Shown: piece after piece, positions 59,094 to 64,000 of the stretch | Numbering within the stretch: position 1 is the stretch's first letter | How the letters are laid out: the number at the start of each line of letters is the position of its first letter | Assembly: GCA_039513195.1 (NCBI GenBank) | Contig: JBCCRM010000009.1 | Coordinates: forward strand, 62,001 to 126,000 | DNA from: Thermohalobaculum sp039513195 | GTDB lineage: Bacteria; Pseudomonadota; Alphaproteobacteria; Rhodobacterales; Rhodobacteraceae | Direction: 5' to 3' | DNA: 64,000 nucleotides | Notes under the pieces: generated by a model | The model's database searches: none | Told to the model about the DNA's origin: nothing | The model's input: the letters and a program-made list of their open reading frames with translations, nothing else | Position numbers and translations under genes: made by a program

Positions 59094-60406
59094 CCGGCAG
59101 CCTTTTTTGCCGGCAGCGCATCGAGGCGCGCACGCACCGACAGGCCATGTGCTTCCAACCCCTCCGCCCGGGCCAACGCTTCCGCCGCCGGACCGATGGC
59201 AGCCAGGCTCTCCGCCGTCATGCGGGCAATGGTTGTGCGCTTCATGAAATCCAGCACCGATAGGCCCGAGGAAAAGCGTGCCGAGCGCGCGGTCGGCAGG
59301 ACATGGTTGGGGCCCCCCACATAGTCGCCGATCGCCTCCGGCGTCATGGCGCCTAAGAAGATCGCACCTGCATGGCGGATCTGCGCCAGCAGCGGCTCTG
59401 GATCGGCGACTGCGATCTCCAGATGCTCCGGCGCGATGCGGTTCGTCAGCGCCGCCGCTTGGTTCCAATCGCGTACAACAATCACCGCGCCATGCTGCGC
59501 CCAAGACGCCGCGGCAATCTCGCCCCGCGCCAGGCTTTGCAGGCGCCGTTCCACTGCCCGGGCGACCTCCGCCCCGAAGGCTGCGTCGTCGGTGATCAAC
59601 AAGGCCTGGGCCGCACTGTCATGTTCGGCCTGTGCGAGAAGGTCGATGGCAACCCAATCCGGGTCGTTCGCGGCGTCCGCTAGGATCAGCACCTCGGACG
59701 GACCGGCGATCATGTCGATGCCGACGCGACCGAAGACCTGACGCTTCGCTTCGGCCACCCAGGCGTTTCCGGGGCCGGTGATCACATCCACTGGCCGGAT
59801 CGGTCCGGCGCCGAAGGCCAGCGCTGCCACCGCCTGGGCGCCGCCGATCCGCCATATCTCGTCGATGCCACAGAGGCGGGCGGCCAGCAACACCAGCGGG
59901 TTCAGTAGGGCGTCCGGGGTCGGCACCGCCATGGCGAGGCGCCCAACACCCGCAACCTTCGCCGGGATTGCATTCATCAGGACCGAGGAAGGATACGCCG
60001 CCAAGCCGCCCGGCACATAAAGTCCCGCCGCATCCACCGGCGTCCACCGCCAGCCGAGCTCTGCCCCCGTGGCGTCTTCCCAGGACTGATTCTCTGGCCG
60101 TTGCCGGTCGTGATAGGCGCGGATGCGCGCCGACGCCAGCTCCAGCGCCTCCGCTTGTTCCGCAGGCACCCGCGCGATGGCTGCGTCGATCTCCGCCGCC
60201 GGGATCGCCAGCGTCTCCGCTGCTGCGTCCCATCGGTCGAACCGCGCGGTCAGTGTCGCAACCGCTTTCGCCCCGTCTGCCCGGACAGCGTCGATGATCT
60301 CGGCGACATCGGCCGCAACATCCGCATCCGCCTCCCGTTTCTGGGCGAGGAGCGCTGCGAAGCCACGCTCGAACGCAACGTCGTCATGGGCAAGGAATGC
60401 TGGCAT
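59090..60406 (-). CDS. hisD: Histidinol dehydrogenase
   Basis: This 438-residue zinc enzyme oxidises L-histidinol to L-histidine. Signature blocks are WRWTPVDAAGLYVPGGLAAYPSSVLMNAIPAKVAGV, WRIGGAQAVAALAFG, VDVITGPGNAWVAEAKRQVFGRVGIDMIAGPSEVLILAD, AEHDSAAQALLITDD and the C-terminal GAIFLGAMTPEAIGDYVGGPNHVLPTARSARFSSGLSVLDFMKRT. The ATG at 60406 (MPAFLAHDD) gives the normal N-terminus; a GTG at 60439 would add 11 residues. Other his genes are absent, as usual for this locus type. Confidence 0.96.
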   Translation of the reverse strand: MPAFLAHDDVAFERGFAALLAQKREADADVAADVAEIIDAVRADGAKAVATLTARFDRWDAAAETLAIPAAEIDAAIARVPAEQAEALELASARIRAYHDRQRPENQSWEDATGAELGWRWTPVDAAGLYVPGGLAAYPSSVLMNAIPAKVAGVGRLAMAVPTPDALLNPLVLLAARLCGIDEIWRIGGAQAVAALAFGAGPIRPVDVITGPGNAWVAEAKRQVFGRVGIDMIAGPSEVLILADAANDPDWVAIDLLAQAEHDSAAQALLITDDAAFGAEVARAVERRLQSLARGEIAAASWAQHGAVIVVRDWNQAAALTNRIAPEHLEIAVADPEPLLAQIRHAGAIFLGAMTPEAIGDYVGGPNHVLPTARSARFSSGLSVLDFMKRTTIARMTAESLAAIGPAAEALARAEGLEAHGLSVRARLDALPAKKAAG

Positions 60407-60480
60407 GGCCGGGACCGATCCGAAAATCACCTGGCGCACCCTTTACCGGCGACCCGCCGGCTGGACAAGCGGCGCAGACT

Positions 60481-61305
60481 TTAGCACGGCAAACGCGAGA
60501 TGCTGTAGGTGCGGCGGATATGCGCCTCGACCAAAAACCCCAATAGCAACAAGCCAAGATAGACCGAGATAGCGTAGCCTAGATCGGTGGTGCGGGCCGT
60601 GTAGTTTAGGAAGACGGCGCCCCGCATCTGGTCGAGCAGGTGGAACAGCGGATTCCAGCCGAGGAAGTCCCGTAGGCCGCTTGCCGGACCGTTTGCGACG
60701 AAAAAGACGCCGGAGGTGAAAAACATTGTTCGCACATAGAGCGTCTGCACCAGAGCCGCCCAAGAGACGTAGAAGTGCAGGGCCATCATCAGCGTGCCGA
60801 CAGCGACCCCGCCGATCCAAGCCGCCAGCATTGTCGTCAGGAATGTCAGGCCGTCCTGCATCACCCAGAGATCGCGGGCGAGCAAGTTCAGCACCAGCAG
60901 GATCGCCACTGCAAACAAGCTTTTATAGAGCAGCGCGAAAGCCTTGACGCAGATAAAGAGGAACGGCGTGGCCCGCTGGTGGTTCATCATGTCCTTCTTG
61001 ATCGCCCCGCCGACGGCGGCGACGGTCCTGGTGTGGAGGAAGAACATCAAGAAGCCGAGTACGAGGAAGGTCGCCGCATCGCCCCGGATCGGGGTCGGGC
61101 GCAGGCCCATCACCTCGCTGAAAAGATAGAAGATAAAGCCCGCCGCCACGGGTTGCGCGACCGACAGCAGAATACCCAGCGACGCGTTCCGATGTTCGGT
61201 ACGCAGATCGCGCACAGTCAACGCGGAGATCAACGCCACATAGGCCGATATCGAGACGGCCAACGACTGGACCGGGACGGACTGTTGCATGGCGAGCTCG
61301 GCCAT
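60481..61305 (-). CDS. kpsM: Capsular polysaccharide ABC-2 export permease (KpsM-like)
   Basis: This 274-residue inner-membrane protein has six hydrophobic segments. The ABC-2 polysaccharide export pattern is visible: ALTVRDLRTEHRNASLGILLSVAQP near the N-terminus, FLMFFLHTRTVAAVGGAIKKDMM, and the C-terminal MFFTSGVFFVANGPASGLRDFLGWNPLFHLLDQMRGAVFLNY. It would export capsule or a similar polysaccharide with a KpsT-type ATPase not seen here. The kdsB and glycosyltransferase genes to the right, encoded divergently, support a surface-polysaccharide locus. Confidence 0.85.
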   Translation of the reverse strand: MAELAMQQSVPVQSLAVSISAYVALISALTVRDLRTEHRNASLGILLSVAQPVAAGFIFYLFSEVMGLRPTPIRGDAATFLVLGFLMFFLHTRTVAAVGGAIKKDMMNHQRATPFLFICVKAFALLYKSLFAVAILLVLNLLARDLWVMQDGLTFLTTMLAAWIGGVAVGTLMMALHFYVSWAALVQTLYVRTMFFTSGVFFVANGPASGLRDFLGWNPLFHLLDQMRGAVFLNYTARTTDLGYAISVYLGLLLLGFLVEAHIRRTYSISRLPC

Positions 61306-61452
61306 CTCTCTCTGTTCGGCCGGGCAAAATCGCCGGGGCGTCTCGCTCGATCTCTGGCAAAACCGACTGACCGGACGGTTAACGGCCGCGATGCTTGCGC
61401 TTCGGGCGGGCAGCGCCTAACCCATCGCGCTGAGAGATCAGAGGAGGGCAGG

Positions 61453-62253
61453 GTGGCAGTCGATTTGGATGCGGTGGAGGCGCAGATCCGCACACTGGCG
61501 GTCGAGGCTGGGCGGGCCATCATGGCAGTCTACCGGGCCGAGGACATGGGCGCGCAGCAAAAGGCGGATGCAAGCCCGGTGACGGAGGCAGATCTCGCCG
61601 CCGACCGCTTGATCTCGGCCGGGCTTCGAGCGGCCTTTCCCGACACCCCCGTGGTGACGGAGGAGGAAGCCGCGACCCACAGCTATTTGGGCACCGGACA
61701 GTTCTTTTTGGTGGACCCGCTCGACGGCACCAAGGAATTCATCCAGCGCCGCGGTGAGTTTACCGTGAACATCGCGCTGGTCGAGGATGGGATGCCGATA
61801 ATGGGCGTGGTTCTGGCACCGGCAATCGGTCGGGTCTTTGCCTCCCGTGCCGGTGGCGGTGCTGTGCAAGCCCGGCTCGGCGACGATGGCGCACCGGTCA
61901 AAGGGACCGAGGCACCGATCCAGGTTTCGACCCCGGACAATGCGGCCTTGGTGGTGGTCGCCTCGAAATCGCACCGAGACCAGGCGACAGACGACTACAT
62001 CGCGAAGTTTAATGTCGCCGATTTCACCTCCGCAGGCAGCTCGCTGAAATTCTGCCTCCTGGCTGCGGGGGAGGCGGATTTCTATCCCCGGCTGGGCCGG
62101 ACCATGGAATGGGATACTGCCGCAGGCCACGCGGTCTTGCGCGCTGCAGGCGGCGAGGTTCTGCGCTTCGACGACCACTCTCCGCTGCTTTACGGAAAGC
62201 AGGGATACGAAAACCCGTTCTTCATCGCCCGGGCGCCGGGCGTCACGCTCTGA
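61453..62253 (+). CDS. cysQ: 3'(2'),5'-bisphosphate nucleotidase CysQ
   Basis: This 266-residue magnesium-dependent inositol-monophosphatase-fold enzyme dephosphorylates PAP/PAPS. Metal-site motifs are DASPVTEADLAADRLI, VVTEEEAATHS, FFLVDPLDGTKEFIQRRGEFTVNIAL and RTMEWDTAAGHAVLRAAGGEVL. The start is a GTG at 61453 with GGAGGGCAGG upstream; the long frame to its left is not coding. It precedes kdsB by 10 bases, so the two are co-transcribed. Confidence 0.92.
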   Translation: MAVDLDAVEAQIRTLAVEAGRAIMAVYRAEDMGAQQKADASPVTEADLAADRLISAGLRAAFPDTPVVTEEEAATHSYLGTGQFFLVDPLDGTKEFIQRRGEFTVNIALVEDGMPIMGVVLAPAIGRVFASRAGGGAVQARLGDDGAPVKGTEAPIQVSTPDNAALVVVASKSHRDQATDDYIAKFNVADFTSAGSSLKFCLLAAGEADFYPRLGRTMEWDTAAGHAVLRAAGGEVLRFDDHSPLLYGKQGYENPFFIARAPGVTL

Positions 62254-62263
62254 CCCCCCGCCC

Positions 62264-63070
62264 ATGAAGGGGCCAGTTGTGATCGTCATCCCGGCGCGCT
62301 ACGCGTCGACCCGCTTTCCCGGCAAGCCGCTGGCGACCCTGCGCGGCGCAACTGGCGAAGGACGCAGCCTCATCCGCCGGAGCTGGGATGCGGCCATGGC
62401 GGTGCCGGGCATCGATCGCGTGGTTGTGGCGACTGACGACGGTCGTATTGCGGCGGAAGCTGAAGCGTTCGGGGCCGAGATCGCGATGACCTCTGAGAGT
62501 GCCGAGAACGGGACCATCCGCTGCGCCGAGGCGCTTGCCGCTTGCCGGCCAGAGCCGGAGATCCTTGTCAACCTGCAGGGCGATGCGCCGCTGACGCCGC
62601 CCTGGTTCGTTTCGGCCCTTGTCGATGCGATGCGCGCGAGACCGGAGATCCAGGTGGCCACCCCGGTGCTTCGCTGCGACGCAGAGGCGCTGGCCGGCTT
62701 TCACGCCGACCGCCGCGCCGGGCGGGTTGGCGGCACCACCGCGGCCATCGCCCGCGATGGCCGCGCGCTTTACTTTTCTAAAGAGGTTATTCCTTACACC
62801 GGCCGGACCCTCGCGGCGGGCGAAGAGATCCCGGTCCTGCACCATGTCGGCATCTATGCCTATAGGCCCGCCGCGCTCCGCGCCTATGCGGCCCTGCCAA
62901 TGGGGCCGTTGGAGCGGTGGGAGGGGCTGGAGCAGTTGCGGTTCATGGAGCATGGGTGGGACGTCACCTGCATAGAGGTCGAGGCCCGGGGGGCGCAGTT
63001 CTGGGAGCTGAACAACCCGGAGGATTTGCCACGGATCGAGGCGATCCTCGCAGCGCGCGGGGCGGTCTAG
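62264..63070 (+). CDS. kdsB: 3-deoxy-manno-octulosonate cytidylyltransferase
   Basis: This 268-residue enzyme activates Kdo as CMP-Kdo for LPS core or capsule. Motifs include IPARYASTRFPGKPLATL at the nucleotide site, VVATDDGRIAAEAEAFG, ENGTIRCAEAL, ILVNLQGDAPLTPPWFV, YFSKEVIPYTGRTLAAG and HHVGIYAYRPAALRAYAALP. The NLQGDAPL segment replaces the more usual NVQGDEPL, and RC replaces the usual RVAEA pattern, so it may be a capsule-type or Kdo-like-sugar variant. It is co-directional with cysQ and the following glycosyltransferase. Confidence 0.88.
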   Translation: MKGPVVIVIPARYASTRFPGKPLATLRGATGEGRSLIRRSWDAAMAVPGIDRVVVATDDGRIAAEAEAFGAEIAMTSESAENGTIRCAEALAACRPEPEILVNLQGDAPLTPPWFVSALVDAMRARPEIQVATPVLRCDAEALAGFHADRRAGRVGGTTAAIARDGRALYFSKEVIPYTGRTLAAGEEIPVLHHVGIYAYRPAALRAYAALPMGPLERWEGLEQLRFMEHGWDVTCIEVEARGAQFWELNNPEDLPRIEAILAARGAV

Positions 63071-63105
63071 GGCAGAGTTTTCGGCCGCCCGTCTCGGTTG
63101 CGGTT

Positions 63106-64000
63106 ATGACCCGGGACCGACCGCGTCTCCTCGCCGGAACGCTGCGGGCGATCCGGCGGCTTCGCTATCGCCCATTCGAGCTTATCGTGATCGGCGATCG
63201 GCTGCATTGGTCTGACCTGGCCGCGCAAGCCGGCATCGACTGGCTGGGCGAGGGCGACGTAGTCTACCGACACTGCCCCGAGCTTAGCGTGAGCCGCGCG
63301 CGGAACCTGGCCCTAGCGGCCGCAGAGGGCGAGATCCTGGCCTTTTGCGACGATGATGCGATCCCTGCGCCGAATTGGCTGTGCGAGCTGATCCCGGCCT
63401 TTGAAGACACGCGGGTCGCTGCGGCGGGCGGTCTGGTGCGGGCGGCCTGCGGCGACAAAATCGAATCACTTGGCTTCCGTGTTGATTCGCTCGGTAACGT
63501 TGATCCGATGCCCTGGGACGGCCGAGCCGAGCGTTGCATACACCCGCCAACGCCTGGGGCGCAGGTCGTGTTTCGTGGCGTGAACAGCGCGTTTCGCATC
63601 GCTGCGCTTCGGGCAATTGGGGGGGTCGATCCGCGCTATCGGTATTTTCTGGAAGAGACCGATGCGATCGTCCGGCTCGCCGCCGCAGGTGGTTCTGTCG
63701 CGCTCTGTCCGGGCGCGGAGATCCGCCATCTGTCCGCAGAGAACCGGCATAGGGACCGCCGCGGCAAACCCCGCGATCCCTATGAGATCGCAGCAAGCAC
63801 GGCCCTCTTTCTGCGCAAATTAAGTCTTAAAGAAACACTACAAATATCAATTTTAAAGAAGTTTTTCTGTGATTGGCAAAGGCGCATAGATCACCTTCTG
63901 CGCTTGGCTGTGTTCAGTGCCTCCGACCGCGACTGGGTCGAGGCTCGGTTGAGAGCGGGCGTCGTCGCAGGGCTCGTACGAGCCGCTCGCCCAGCTAAGC
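63106..64000 (+). CDS. Family 2 glycosyltransferase, partial at window end
   Basis: An open frame from the ATG at 63106 runs to the end of the window without a stop (at least 298 residues). It is a GT-A fold glycosyltransferase: FELIVIGD strand, SVSRARNLALAAAEGEILAFCDDD with the metal-binding acidic triplet near residues 82-84, FRGVNSAFRIAALRAIGGVDPRYRYFLEETDA as acceptor-site region. It probably builds a surface glycan with kdsB and kpsM nearby. The first beta strand (VSVAV) is encoded just upstream of the ATG, but I find no ATG, GTG or TTG that would include it close by. A low-GC patch lies at 63811-63880. Confidence 0.8.
   Translation, partial: MTRDRPRLLAGTLRAIRRLRYRPFELIVIGDRLHWSDLAAQAGIDWLGEGDVVYRHCPELSVSRARNLALAAAEGEILAFCDDDAIPAPNWLCELIPAFEDTRVAAAGGLVRAACGDKIESLGFRVDSLGNVDPMPWDGRAERCIHPPTPGAQVVFRGVNSAFRIAALRAIGGVDPRYRYFLEETDAIVRLAAAGGSVALCPGAEIRHLSAENRHRDRRGKPRDPYEIAASTALFLRKLSLKETLQISILKKFFCDWQRRIDHLLRLAVFSASDRDWVEARLRAGVVAGLVRAARPAK

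Noticed and set aside
60775..61452. N-terminal extension of CysQ leftward from 61453
   Set aside because: It is antisense to the export permease gene; the GTG at 61453 has a good ribosome-binding site and gives the family length.
1..64000. CRISPR arrays, tRNA or rRNA genes, insertion sequences, prophage
   Set aside because: None found: no regularly spaced direct repeats, no cloverleaf-like sequence and no transposase, integrase or phage protein among the frames.

Overview
The window looks like a chromosomal segment of a GC-rich alphaproteobacterium, most likely of the Rhodobacterales (Rhodobacter/Roseobacter group). Three things point there: FlaF-FlbT beside a single flagellin; a muramidase-less FlgJ together with an SltF-like lytic transglycosylase; and the gene order of the flagellar cluster. 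I see no tRNA, rRNA, CRISPR array, insertion sequence or prophage.

Left part (1-22 kb): catabolism, cofactors and transport. An amino-acid-type ABC importer is followed by a complete predicted hydantoin-to-D-amino-acid route (hydantoin racemase, D-hydantoinase, N-carbamoyl-D-amino-acid hydrolase) with a flavin reductase, RidA, a class II aldolase, a DMT exporter and a ureidoglycine aminohydrolase (AllE). Next come thiD, an XdhC-like maturation factor with a fused MoeA-like/MobA-like protein, a Rhodobacterales-type PilP/GspC-like protein, bioY, a histone-deacetylase-family hydrolase and a divergently arranged polyamine importer (potFG / potHI).

Central part (22-51 kb): a large flagellar cluster in several facing operons. 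It has rotor and export genes (fliF-fliH-fliN-fliP-fliG), fliL, motE, motA with a large exported protein of unknown function, rod and L-ring genes (flgF, flgG, flgA, flgH), a second FliL-like gene, fliK-flgD, flgJ-flgN, flagellin with flaF-flbT, a DUF1217 protein, fliI, flgB-flgC-fliE-fliQ, sltF, flhA-fliR-flhB and a FliJ-like coiled-coil protein. MotB, FliM, FlgE, FlgI, FlgK, FlgL and FliD are absent although both ends of the cluster are visible, so a second flagellar locus is expected.

Right part (51-64 kb): yacG, an RND efflux pair, and a housekeeping group (infA, maf, an RNase E/G-family gene, a low-molecular-weight phosphatase, UPF0262, hisD). The window ends in a polysaccharide region (kpsM-like permease, cysQ, kdsB and a family 2 glycosyltransferase that runs off the end).

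The least expected content is between genes: two families of structured dispersed repeats. SR2 has four copies of about 170 bp with facing arms that can pair (a perfect 22-bp arm pair in the copy before sltF). SR1 has two inverted copies of about 235 bp. In both, stems differ in sequence between copies while pairing is kept.
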